A stretch of 64,000 bases of DNA. It comes from Marinoscillum sp. MHG1-6 (GTDB taxonomy: Bacteria > Bacteroidota > Bacteroidia > Cytophagales > Cyclobacteriaceae). This document shows, piece after piece, positions 42,676 to 50,475 of this stretch. The stretch lies in the NCBI RefSeq assembly GCF_024714475.1, contig NZ_JAMZMI010000005.1:1-64000 (forward strand). Reading direction: 5' to 3'. Within the stretch, counting starts at the first letter, position 1. Each line of letters starts with the position of its first letter. Under the pieces are notes generated by a model that was given only the letters and a program-made list of their open reading frames with translations, ran no database searches and was not told where the DNA came from. The position numbers and the translations under genes are program-made.

Positions 42676-43551
42676 CTACAATTCATAGAATATTCCTAGC
42701 GCCCAGTTTGGACTGGCGAGTATCCTTTTACCCGAAAACGCAAACCCGGCTGAAATTGAAATCCCCAGGCTGTTAGCGAAGGAATAATTAAGTTCAGGCG
42801 TATAGGAGAAATATTCTGTATTATTCGAAAAAACACCATTACCTGCGGATGGAGAGGCATCGCCATTATAAAATGACGAAATATTGTAAAGTTTCATGAT
42901 AGCCGTTAGCGATCCAATGGTATAACCAGCCTCCAGTCCGGCATGAAATTCTTCAGAAAAGTCTCGGGTTCGATTATTTATTCCTACCAGGGCAGACACA
43001 TAAAAAGGGACAGGATAAAACGAATGGCTGGCATCTAGTTTGAACAGCTGATTAAACTCCCCATCACCTGACATGAGCAAACCGGTATTTCCACCGCTTG
43101 TTTCGCCCAGTGGTAAACCAAAGGTGATAGAGCCACTTAGGACAATCGGTCCGCTTTTGATGATACCAAATTTCATTCCCAGGTTAATATCACCAATCGC
43201 ATTCATTTCGTCTCCTTCCAGTACTATCCCCGATTGTACGAATTGCGCTGACGCAAATGTTGAACGAACGAAAAACGGAGCATAGAGGATCACATTCAGC
43301 CGATCTGACACTCCATATTCCATGTAAAGACTGGAAGTGTATAAATTGATTGACCTTGTGAGGTCAACAACGTCCCCATTACTATTGAAATAGGCATTTC
43401 CAAAAATGGCATTTTGACCAATCTTAAAAAACCCTTTACCCTTATCATAAGTCCAGCCCCCGCCTGCCTGAGCAACAAAACAATGACTAAGCAAAAGTGT
43501 TGTCAGGACCAGAAGGCCTCCTAAATGATTTCCTTTAAAACATATCCGCAT
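42676..43551 (-). CDS. Hypothetical outer-membrane beta-barrel
   Basis: 291 residues with a signal peptide (GGLLVLTTLLLSHCFVAQA). The mature protein reads like a transporter-type barrel: GKGFFKIGQNAIFGNAYF, LYMEYGVSDRLNVILYAPFF, GDINLGMKFGIIKSGPIVLSGSI, FGLPLGETSGG and a C-terminal strand ANSLGISISAGFAFSGK...IFYEL. The YGVSDRLNV turn and FGLPLG segment are seen in MetA-pathway-like porins and related barrels of Bacteroidota. The start overlaps the DM13 gene by 17 bases, so it is co-transcribed with it. Confidence 0.6.
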   Translation of the reverse strand: MRICFKGNHLGGLLVLTTLLLSHCFVAQAGGGWTYDKGKGFFKIGQNAIFGNAYFNSNGDVVDLTRSINLYTSSLYMEYGVSDRLNVILYAPFFVRSTFASAQFVQSGIVLEGDEMNAIGDINLGMKFGIIKSGPIVLSGSITFGLPLGETSGGNTGLLMSGDGEFNQLFKLDASHSFYPVPFYVSALVGINNRTRDFSEEFHAGLEAGYTIGSLTAIMKLYNISSFYNGDASPSAGNGVFSNNTEYFSYTPELNYSFANSLGISISAGFAFSGKRILASPNWALGIFYEL

Positions 43552-44491
43552 GAGACATCGTAATTGCGAATGGTTTACAAAGAATGATCACATAGCGATA
43601 ACTCGTAAGGGTTATATCAGCCTGAATACTGGTGAGATTGTAGCTCTGTACTCCCGAAAGGTTGTTGGTCAAATCGGCCACAGCCACCCCCTGTGCGAGT
43701 GTAACATTGGCGTCCGTAGAATTGGATAAATAAATCCATGGTTCCGGAACACTACTCACCTGGAAATCTACACTAGTGGTTAAAGTTATATCTCCATCTT
43801 TTTCCTTGGCCAGCGTTACCATTCCTTCCGTTTGATAATGGTCCGTCGTAAAGCCTTTTGTAATGGACATGTTTCCACCTGCATCCCCAATCGCGAACAA
43901 CAGCATATTACTTTCTACTGAATCTATAGTTAAAAGCACCATTGCAGAACCTTCGGCTCTGGCTATGGCCTGCCCGCTTTGATCAATTGATAGCACCGAC
44001 GGATTATTACTTTCCCATCTTAGTGAATCACCGGTATAAGGGTCTCCAAACCCATTTTTAGCATCATAGGTTATCTGAACAGTGTCTCCTACCATTAACA
44101 TCGTTTTGGATGCCTCGATAACCACCAGGGCTAGATCTTCTGAGGGTTCCGTCACAACTATTGTTATCGCATTACTCATCAAAACATTTTCATTAATATC
44201 CAGCGTTTTAGCCATGATAAGTGCCTGACCATTGAAGATCCCGTTAACCAGCCCATCTGAAACCGTGGCTACCGTAGTATCCGAACTTATCCATTCTATA
44301 TCTGCCATCGACTCCACACCATATTCATCTTTATAGACCGCTTGTAGCTGAGTAGTTTCACCAATCAGAATATTAGTTTCAGAAGCTGAAATAACCAGCG
44401 TTTCACCAACAATCGGATCGTCAAACTTCTCTGTGCCCACGCATGAGATCAATACCAAAAAAGGTATTAGCAATGAGCGTTTTCGGGACAT
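43535..44491 (-). CDS. Lipoprotein with two Big2 domains and a C-terminal DM13 domain
   Basis: 318 residues from the ATG at 44491 (MSRKRSLLIPFLVLISC); the frame extends to an ATG at 44518. After the lipobox come two Big2-type Ig-like domains (~25-115: IEWISSDTTVATVSDGLVNG; ~120-200: LRWESNNPSVLSIDQSGQAIARAEG). The rest (~205-310) is a DM13 domain: FTTDHYQTEGMVTLAKEKDG, PWIYLSNSTDAN, and YRYVIILCKPFAITM with the conserved Cys. DM13 domains are proposed to bind haem or take part in redox chemistry at the cell surface. This links an adhesive-type stalk to a possible redox head. It is the first gene of a pair with the barrel at 42676. Confidence 0.8.
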   Translation of the reverse strand: MSRKRSLLIPFLVLISCVGTEKFDDPIVGETLVISASETNILIGETTQLQAVYKDEYGVESMADIEWISSDTTVATVSDGLVNGIFNGQALIMAKTLDINENVLMSNAITIVVTEPSEDLALVVIEASKTMLMVGDTVQITYDAKNGFGDPYTGDSLRWESNNPSVLSIDQSGQAIARAEGSAMVLLTIDSVESNMLLFAIGDAGGNMSITKGFTTDHYQTEGMVTLAKEKDGDITLTTSVDFQVSSVPEPWIYLSNSTDANVTLAQGVAVADLTNNLSGVQSYNLTSIQADITLTSYRYVIILCKPFAITMSHADMF

Positions 44492-44550
44492 GCACATTTT
44501 GCATAAGGTCAATATCATTGTATCTGGGGGTTTATTGTCTATGCTATTCT

Positions 44551-44576
44551 CATTAACAATGATAATGATATGATCA
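44551..44576. promoter_or_regulatory. Possible Fur-like GATAAT repeat upstream of the DM13 gene
   Basis: AACAAT-GATAAT-GATATG (44555-44572) is three hexamers in the style of Fur sites, one of them a perfect GATAAT. It lies ~65 bases upstream of the DM13 lipoprotein start. The match is partial and the sequence is AT-rich, so chance is possible. Confidence 0.22.
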
Positions 44577-44635
44577 GTTTATGCCTGAGATGGAATGTCA
44601 GTATGGTAACATTCCGTGTTAAAATTGTATTAAAC

Positions 44636-44667
44636 AAAAAGCCCTGACCGAGTGGTCAGGGCTTTTT
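44636..44667 (-). terminator. Rho-independent terminator of ppc
   Basis: GCCCTGACC (44641-44649) and GGTCAGGGC (44654-44662) form a 9-bp perfect stem with a GAGT loop, flanked by A5 on the left and T5 on the right, so it can work in both directions. It lies 26 bases past the ppc stop. The same stem recurs at 49831-49851. Confidence 0.88.
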
Positions 44668-44692
44668 GTTTCTGTGATTGATGATCAAGGGA

Positions 44693-47461
44693 TCATCCTG
44701 TATTTCTCATTGCAGACGCAATACCATTGATAGTCAGCATGAGCTGAACCTGGGTAGTTTCTGCTTTAGGATCATTGGCTTTTTTCTGCTTTCTCCATAC
44801 TTCAAGCAACGCTACTTGACGCTTGTGAAGGTAGTCCAGCAAAGAGGAACGAAGCATATTAGAAAAGTAATGGTTCTTACGTCTCTTTTCTATTCCCTCG
44901 CCCAATACATCCATAAGCATTTCACGTGTTAGCTTCAGTTCTGAAAGGAACATTTCACCAAACTTCTTCATGATATCCTCATTGGTAACCAGGGAAATGT
45001 ACATTTCCATGATCCCTTCATCAGTTGCAGCCAAACTCGTGTCCACGTTGGTCATGACATATCGAATGAATGCATCGTGCTTGATGGCCTTTTTAAATTC
45101 GCCATAACCTTCAGGATTCGTATCCTTCAAAGTTTTCAGTGCGGTACCTACTCCGTACCATGAGGTCATGTTAAATCTTGACTGGCTCCATGAGAACACC
45201 CATGGAATAGCTCTGAGATCCTCCAAAGTATTTGCACCGGTTCTTTTTGCAGGTCGAGAACCAATTTTACTGGTTTCGATCGCATCGATTGGAGTTGCCT
45301 CCCTGAAGAATGGAATAAAACCTTCTTCCCTCATCAAATTCTCATAGTGACGCTTGCTATCTGAAGCGAGTTTTTCGAAAATATCAGCGACCGGATGAGG
45401 CTTTCTTTCCGTGAAATTATTTCTTATTGTCTTCTCAGCAGTCGTAGCTACCAATAGCTCGATATTGTATTCAGCATTTACCTTATTGGCATACTTCTGT
45501 GCAATGGTCTCCCCTTGTTCGGTAAGTCTCAGCGTACCATCAAGACTGGAATGAGGCAATGAGTTAATAAAGTAGTGGGTCGGACCCGCTCCTCTACTAA
45601 TTGAACCACCTTTACCATGGAAGAACTGCACCTTAACATCGAACTGACGACCGATTTCATAAAGCTTGGTTTGGGCTTTGAATAAGTGCCACTGACTGGC
45701 CATAATCCCACCATCTTTATTACTATCACTATAGCCCACCATGATTTGCTGTAATGGCGACTTTGTTTCTTCTCTGGCCTGAATGTACTTAAGGCTTCGT
45801 TCCGTAAATGGATGACTCAAGAACCCTTTCATGATTTCAGGACCATTCTCAAGATCCTCAATGGTCTCTAACAAAGGAACAACCGGAATAACACATACAG
45901 GGCCTGCCTCAGTTTGTTTCACCAATCCACCTTCACGTGCCAGCAAGAACACTGCAAGCAGATCCGAAACAGATCTGGTCATACTCACGATGAGTGAACC
46001 GATACCATCCGTGCCATATTTAGCCACGTGACTGGCTACTACACGGTAGCATTCCAAAACCGCCGTTGCGTTTTCCCCCAAAGCGGTATTTTCATGCGCA
46101 AAAGGTCGGTTAGATTTCAATTCCTGGTTTAGGAATTCCAAACGCTCTTCTTCAGACCAATTGCCAAAGTCTGTCTTTTCTATACCGGCCGCCTCTAACA
46201 ACTGCTGGATGGCCTTATCATGAAAAGCACTGTTTTGTCTGATATCAACACAGGCAAGATGGAATCCAAATGACTCCACGACCCTGATCACCTCCTGCAC
46301 ATCATCATTGGCAATCGTGATAGAGCCATACTCTCTCAATGCAGACTGTAATAATTTTAAGTCTTCTACCAATCCTTTTGCAACGAGGTAAGATCCCTTA
46401 TACTCATGGATTTCTGTAGCATGACCTCTTCTGGTATCAACAGGTAATTTAGAATTCACTAATGCTAGAAACTGTCGAAAGGCCTCTCCACGATTTCTGG
46501 CATAGGCCTCTTCTCCCCTTGCACCAAGTTCGTTGATCATCTCGAGACAGCGATTTTTGAATTCTGCATTCACCTCGTCCATCTCAGCTGTAAAGCTTAA
46601 ATGCTTCAACAGGTTGGTAATCTTACGCCTTACCACCACAATCGCATTCAACCTTAAGGTATGGAGCGTTTCATCCGTCACACTGGCAGTTACCAATGGG
46701 TGACCATCTCTATCACCACCAACCCAATCACCGAAGCTCAGTTTCGGCCAGGAATTCAGTTCGTATAGCGTCTTTTTATCAAAACCCTGATCTTCCCAGG
46801 CCTGAACCATTCTTCTGTCCAGAACAGAGATAACCTCTGGAAATACATTCGTTAGGTAATGGAGAATATTTCTTAGCTCAGAAGCCACGTCCGGCTTTTC
46901 AAGGAAGATCTCTCCTGTTTTCCAAAGCCTATATAAGGTTTGCTTAATATTATGGCGAATATTGTCTAGCTCCTTTTTAGTGTACATCTGGTTTTCCATC
47001 TGCACGATATAAAGGTATAACTCACGGTGATGTTCAAGTACCGTGGCTCTTTTCGCCTCTGTAGGGTGTGCCGTCAATACCGGCTCCACGTTAATATCTT
47101 TTAGACGTACCGCAATATCCCGCTCATCAATCTTGATGTCCTTCAATTTCTTGAAGTTATTGGCCCAAAGACCACTAATTGAAGAAAGATCCTCATCTTC
47201 CAATGTACGTCTATGTTGTACCGCTCCATTTACCTCAACCATGTTGACTAGTTGAAATACCAGCGAATACAACTGGATATGTTTTTCTGTTAATTCCTTC
47301 TTATCGAGATCAGGGAGATCATTGATCCACGGAATCTCATCAGCCATTTCAGTCTCGCCGTTCTCGATCAATATTTCCCTAAGAGCCTCAAGCAAAAACT
47401 TAAGGTCTTTATAAGGTTTTCCAAGAGTATCAATAAGGAGGTTTAAAGTTTTCTGCATCAT
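44693..47461 (-). CDS. ppc: Phosphoenolpyruvate carboxylase
   Basis: 922 residues from the ATG at 47461 (or 47458); the open frame extends to a TTG at 47506. PEPC makes oxaloacetate from phosphoenolpyruvate and bicarbonate, topping up the TCA cycle. Catalytic motifs: VLTAHPTEAKR with the essential His, WVGGDRDGHP, GYSDSNKDGG with the active-site Lys region, FHGKGGSISRGAGPTH (the lid loop), and the C-terminal LMLTINGIASAMRNTG ending. Full length. It is monocistronic, with a terminator behind it, and divergent from the SPFH gene. Confidence 0.97.
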   Translation of the reverse strand: MMQKTLNLLIDTLGKPYKDLKFLLEALREILIENGETEMADEIPWINDLPDLDKKELTEKHIQLYSLVFQLVNMVEVNGAVQHRRTLEDEDLSSISGLWANNFKKLKDIKIDERDIAVRLKDINVEPVLTAHPTEAKRATVLEHHRELYLYIVQMENQMYTKKELDNIRHNIKQTLYRLWKTGEIFLEKPDVASELRNILHYLTNVFPEVISVLDRRMVQAWEDQGFDKKTLYELNSWPKLSFGDWVGGDRDGHPLVTASVTDETLHTLRLNAIVVVRRKITNLLKHLSFTAEMDEVNAEFKNRCLEMINELGARGEEAYARNRGEAFRQFLALVNSKLPVDTRRGHATEIHEYKGSYLVAKGLVEDLKLLQSALREYGSITIANDDVQEVIRVVESFGFHLACVDIRQNSAFHDKAIQQLLEAAGIEKTDFGNWSEEERLEFLNQELKSNRPFAHENTALGENATAVLECYRVVASHVAKYGTDGIGSLIVSMTRSVSDLLAVFLLAREGGLVKQTEAGPVCVIPVVPLLETIEDLENGPEIMKGFLSHPFTERSLKYIQAREETKSPLQQIMVGYSDSNKDGGIMASQWHLFKAQTKLYEIGRQFDVKVQFFHGKGGSISRGAGPTHYFINSLPHSSLDGTLRLTEQGETIAQKYANKVNAEYNIELLVATTAEKTIRNNFTERKPHPVADIFEKLASDSKRHYENLMREEGFIPFFREATPIDAIETSKIGSRPAKRTGANTLEDLRAIPWVFSWSQSRFNMTSWYGVGTALKTLKDTNPEGYGEFKKAIKHDAFIRYVMTNVDTSLAATDEGIMEMYISLVTNEDIMKKFGEMFLSELKLTREMLMDVLGEGIEKRRKNHYFSNMLRSSLLDYLHKRQVALLEVWRKQKKANDPKAETTQVQLMLTINGIASAMRNTG

Positions 47462-47616
47462 TCTTCGATATCTAATGAAAAAACAAAAATGTATTATAAT
47501 TCGCAAAATTTGCAGTCATTAGTTGAGTAATTAGTAAAAAAATATTGGTTTGCTTTTTTTCTACTATAAAGATTTTACTGTGTTAACTTTACCCACTTCA
47601 TTTAAAATTCCTGAAA

Positions 47617-48441
47617 ATGGATAACAGAAAGTATCTACCTGTTGTAATTACCATCGCGATTGCAATCATCATCATAATTTCAGTTTCAAACAGCTTATTT
47701 TTTACAGTTCAGGCGGGTGAACGCGCCGTTATGTTTAGAAAGTTTTCAGGAGGTCTGGATAAAGAAAACGTAATCGGACCTGGATTTAACTTTAAAGCTC
47801 CGTGGAACGATGTTTACATCTATGATGTCACTGAAAATCAGATCGAAGAAACCCTGGACGTACTTGATAAAAACGGTCTGAATATTAATGTGGATGTGAC
47901 AGTAAGATTTCATCCTATGTATGATAGCATTGGCGAGATCTATGAGACTTTTCAGCGGGATTATGTAAGACGATTGGTCGTGCCTGAAGTGAGGTCCACG
48001 GTAAGACAAGTGATGGGTAGATTCACCGCGGAAGAGATCTACTCCACCAAGCGTCCTGAAGTAGAAGCAGCTATCAGAACAGAAACCGAAAATATTCTCG
48101 GTGCTGCGGGTAACAATATAGAGATGAGAGCTCTTTTGATTCGTTCAATCAAACTTCCTGAGCAAATTCGACTGGCCATTGAAAATAAACTGAAGCAAGA
48201 GCAAGAAGCCCTGGCTTACCAGTTTAAACTTGAAAAAGAGAAGAGTGAAGCGGAAAGAAAGCGAATTGCCGCAGAAGGAGAATCAACAGCTAACAAAATC
48301 ATTAACAGCAGTTTAACTAAGGAACTGTTAAAGATGAGAGGAATTGAGGCTACTCAGGACCTTGCTAATTCTCAAAACACCAAAATCATCGTTATTGGAA
48401 ACGGTGAAAGCGGCTTACCATTGATTTTGGGAGGAGATTAA
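47617..48441 (+). CDS. SPFH/prohibitin-family membrane protein
   Basis: 274 residues: one N-terminal membrane helix (VVITIAIAIIIIISVSNSLFF), an SPFH domain (~30-200: VQAGERAVMFRKFSGGLDKENVIGPGFNFKAPW, LNINVDVTVRFHPM, VRSTVRQVMGRFTAEEIYSTKR) and a coiled coil (~195-235, KQEQEALAYQFKLEKEKSEAERKRIAAEG). The ends match bacterial prohibitins, which form ring assemblies that mark membrane microdomains and modulate membrane proteases. A TAACTTTA at 47584-47591 is a near match to the -7 promoter consensus. It is divergent from ppc and 78 bases before gltA. Confidence 0.9.
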   Translation: MDNRKYLPVVITIAIAIIIIISVSNSLFFTVQAGERAVMFRKFSGGLDKENVIGPGFNFKAPWNDVYIYDVTENQIEETLDVLDKNGLNINVDVTVRFHPMYDSIGEIYETFQRDYVRRLVVPEVRSTVRQVMGRFTAEEIYSTKRPEVEAAIRTETENILGAAGNNIEMRALLIRSIKLPEQIRLAIENKLKQEQEALAYQFKLEKEKSEAERKRIAAEGESTANKIINSSLTKELLKMRGIEATQDLANSQNTKIIVIGNGESGLPLILGGD

Positions 48442-48473
48442 AAAACAAATAGAAAAAATTAAGTAATAATACG

Positions 48474-48481
48474 TAGTTTTG
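48474..48481 (+). promoter_or_regulatory. Bacteroidota-type -7 promoter element for gltA
   Basis: TAGTTTTG at 48474-48481 matches TAnnTTTG exactly and lies 38 bases before the citrate synthase ATG. No clear TTG box is seen 19-21 bases upstream, so it may depend on an activator or be weak. Confidence 0.42.
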
Positions 48482-48519
48482 AACTTCATTTCTTAAATAC
48501 TAAACAACAGATTAAATAA

Positions 48520-49806
48520 ATGTCGGATAAAGCAGAAATCAAGGTCAATGGTTCGTCATACGAACTACCATTGGTCAAAGGCACGGAAGACGAGTTGGCA
48601 ATCGATATAAGTTCGCTAAGAGCTCAGTCTGGGGTGATCACTATCGACACTGGATTTAAAAACACAGGTTCTACAAAAAGTGCAATTACCTTTCTGGATG
48701 GAGAAAAAGGTATTCTTAGGTATAGAGGGTATCCAATTGAGCAGTTAGCGGATCAGTCTACGTTCATAGAGGTAGCCTATCTTTTGATTTATGGTTCTTT
48801 GCCTTCTGCTTCAGAACTTTCTGATTTTCAGCAAAAAATCACGACGCATACCCTTGTGCATGAGGATATCAAGAAACTATTGGATGGTTTCCCTTCTACC
48901 GCACACCCAATGGGCGTTCTTTCTTCTTTAGTAACATCATTGACGGCTTTCTATCCACAGAGTCTTGATCCTAACAGACCGGAAGAGGAAGTTGAAATGA
49001 GCATTATAAGAATTTTGGCTAAAATGCCAACGTTTGCCGCATGGGCATTCAAAAACCAAATGGGGCATCCGGTAAATTACCCGGACAATTCTCTCGACTA
49101 TTGCTCAAACTTCTTAAAAATGATGTTTGCGCTTCCTACCGAAAAGTTTGAAGCTGACCCGGTAGTCACTGCAGCCCTTGATAAATTATTGATCCTTCAT
49201 GCCGACCACGAGCAGAACTGCTCTGCGTCAACTGTAAGAATTGTTGGAAGCTCGCAGGCAAGTCTTTACGCTTCTATCTCGGCAGGTATCAATGCGTTGT
49301 GGGGCCCTCTTCATGGTGGTGCTAACCAGGCAGTTATTGAGATGCTTGAGAACATCAGAAAAGATGGTGGCGACACTAAAAAATGGATGGCAAAAGCTAA
49401 GGATAAAAATGATCCATTCAGATTGATGGGATTTGGTCACAGAGTTTACAAAAACTTTGATCCAAGAGCTAAGATCATCAAAAAAGCGGCTGACGATGTA
49501 CTAGAAAAGCTTGGTGTGAATGACCCTGTTTTGGATATCGCCAAAGGCCTTGAAAGAGAAGCATTGGAAGATCAGTACTTCGTAGATAGAAAACTATATC
49601 CAAACGTAGACTTCTACTCTGGCATCATTTACAAAGCATTGGGTATTCCACCTGAGATGTTTACCGTAATGTTTGCTCTTGGACGTTTACCGGGCTGGAT
49701 TGCTCAATGGAAAGAAATGAGCGAAAACAAAGAGCCTATCGGAAGACCAAGACAGGTTTACGTTGGAGCGAATTCAAGAGACTACGTTCCAGTCTCTAAG
49801 AGATAA
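48520..49806 (+). CDS. gltA: Citrate synthase
   Basis: 428 residues, the type II (hexameric, Gram-negative style) length. It condenses acetyl-CoA with oxaloacetate. The catalytic residues are His265 (GPLHGGAN), His307 (GFGHRVYK) and Asp364 (PNVDFYSG). The N-terminal small domain (ITIDTGFKNTGSTKSAITFLDGEKGILRYRGYPIEQLA) is that of GltA rather than of methylcitrate synthase, which distinguishes it from the shorter prpC product at 59068-60210. It has its own promoter and a strong terminator. Confidence 0.96.
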   Translation: MSDKAEIKVNGSSYELPLVKGTEDELAIDISSLRAQSGVITIDTGFKNTGSTKSAITFLDGEKGILRYRGYPIEQLADQSTFIEVAYLLIYGSLPSASELSDFQQKITTHTLVHEDIKKLLDGFPSTAHPMGVLSSLVTSLTAFYPQSLDPNRPEEEVEMSIIRILAKMPTFAAWAFKNQMGHPVNYPDNSLDYCSNFLKMMFALPTEKFEADPVVTAALDKLLILHADHEQNCSASTVRIVGSSQASLYASISAGINALWGPLHGGANQAVIEMLENIRKDGGDTKKWMAKAKDKNDPFRLMGFGHRVYKNFDPRAKIIKKAADDVLEKLGVNDPVLDIAKGLEREALEDQYFVDRKLYPNVDFYSGIIYKALGIPPEMFTVMFALGRLPGWIAQWKEMSENKEPIGRPRQVYVGANSRDYVPVSKR

Positions 49807-49825
49807 GAAAAAAAACATAGCAACG

Positions 49826-49856
49826 AAAAAGCCCTGACCGATGGTCAGGGCTTTTT
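49826..49856 (+). terminator. Rho-independent terminator of gltA
   Basis: GCCCTGACC (49831-49839) and GGTCAGGGC (49843-49851) form a 9-bp perfect stem with a GAT loop, followed by T5. It begins 25 bases after the gltA stop and has the same stem as the ppc terminator. Confidence 0.9.
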
Positions 49857-49880
49857 CTTTTGAAGGCTTTCGTTCTGGCG

Positions 49881-50408
49881 TCAATACTTTCGATTCAATA
49901 TTTCACTCAAAACCACCGCTTTCTTAGCTTCATTAGGGTTTTGCAAGGCAGCCAATATTTCCTTACCTATTGGGTTCTCCTCTTCTTCAGGATCCTCCCT
50001 CCTTTTGATTCCGGATGTAAAATGTGAATCTCTTTCGAACTGAATATCCGAACCCTCTGCCATTTTAATCGACTCTTCATAGACGCGTTTACTCTCGTCA
50101 TCAGCAAAAGTACGTTTAGATCGGTCTCTTTCACCAGGCTTATGGGTTTCAGGTTCGGTCACAGGGTCCGGCTCATTTCTTTGATCTTCAGCGAATTCGT
50201 CCAGCATGGTCTCCTTATGCTCCTCGGATTGTTCATCCGTAAATTCCCTCAAAAGCTCCTCAAAAGTCTTTGGTCTATTCCGTGTTTGTTGAGGTACATC
50301 CATGCCTTCCTCCTGGTATTCGTCCTGCACCTTTTTTTTGCGCATGGCCCTCATGATCAAATAAATCAAGCCAAATACCAAATACACCCAAAATTGAATA
50401 TCATCCAT
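49881..50408 (-). CDS. Hypothetical single-pass membrane protein
   Basis: 175 residues: an N-terminal membrane helix (FWVYLVFGLIYLIM) followed at once by basic residues (RAMRKKK), then a long, charged, probably disordered cytoplasmic tail (PKTFEELLREFTDEQSEEH) and the C-terminal block KAVVLSEILNRKY. The final EILNRKY is a recurrent ending in Bacteroidota proteins of this small family, which is usually beside housekeeping genes. Function unknown. It is divergent from smc. Confidence 0.6.
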   Translation of the reverse strand: MDDIQFWVYLVFGLIYLIMRAMRKKKVQDEYQEEGMDVPQQTRNRPKTFEELLREFTDEQSEEHKETMLDEFAEDQRNEPDPVTEPETHKPGERDRSKRTFADDESKRVYEESIKMAEGSDIQFERDSHFTSGIKRREDPEEEENPIGKEILAALQNPNEAKKAVVLSEILNRKY

Positions 50409-50475
50409 AGTGATCTTATCCCTATATTTATTTTAATTTGATGGTTTATAATAGTCTGAAAACCACCCATACTTT

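Noticed and set aside
44551-44576. Confident Fur box
   Set aside because: Only one hexamer is perfect and the 7-1-7 form does not match, so it is kept as a low-confidence site only.
47462-47506. Longer TTG start for ppc
   Set aside because: The added residues (MRIIIHFCFFIRYRR) do not resemble PEPC N-termini, and an ATG pair at 47461/47458 fits the family.
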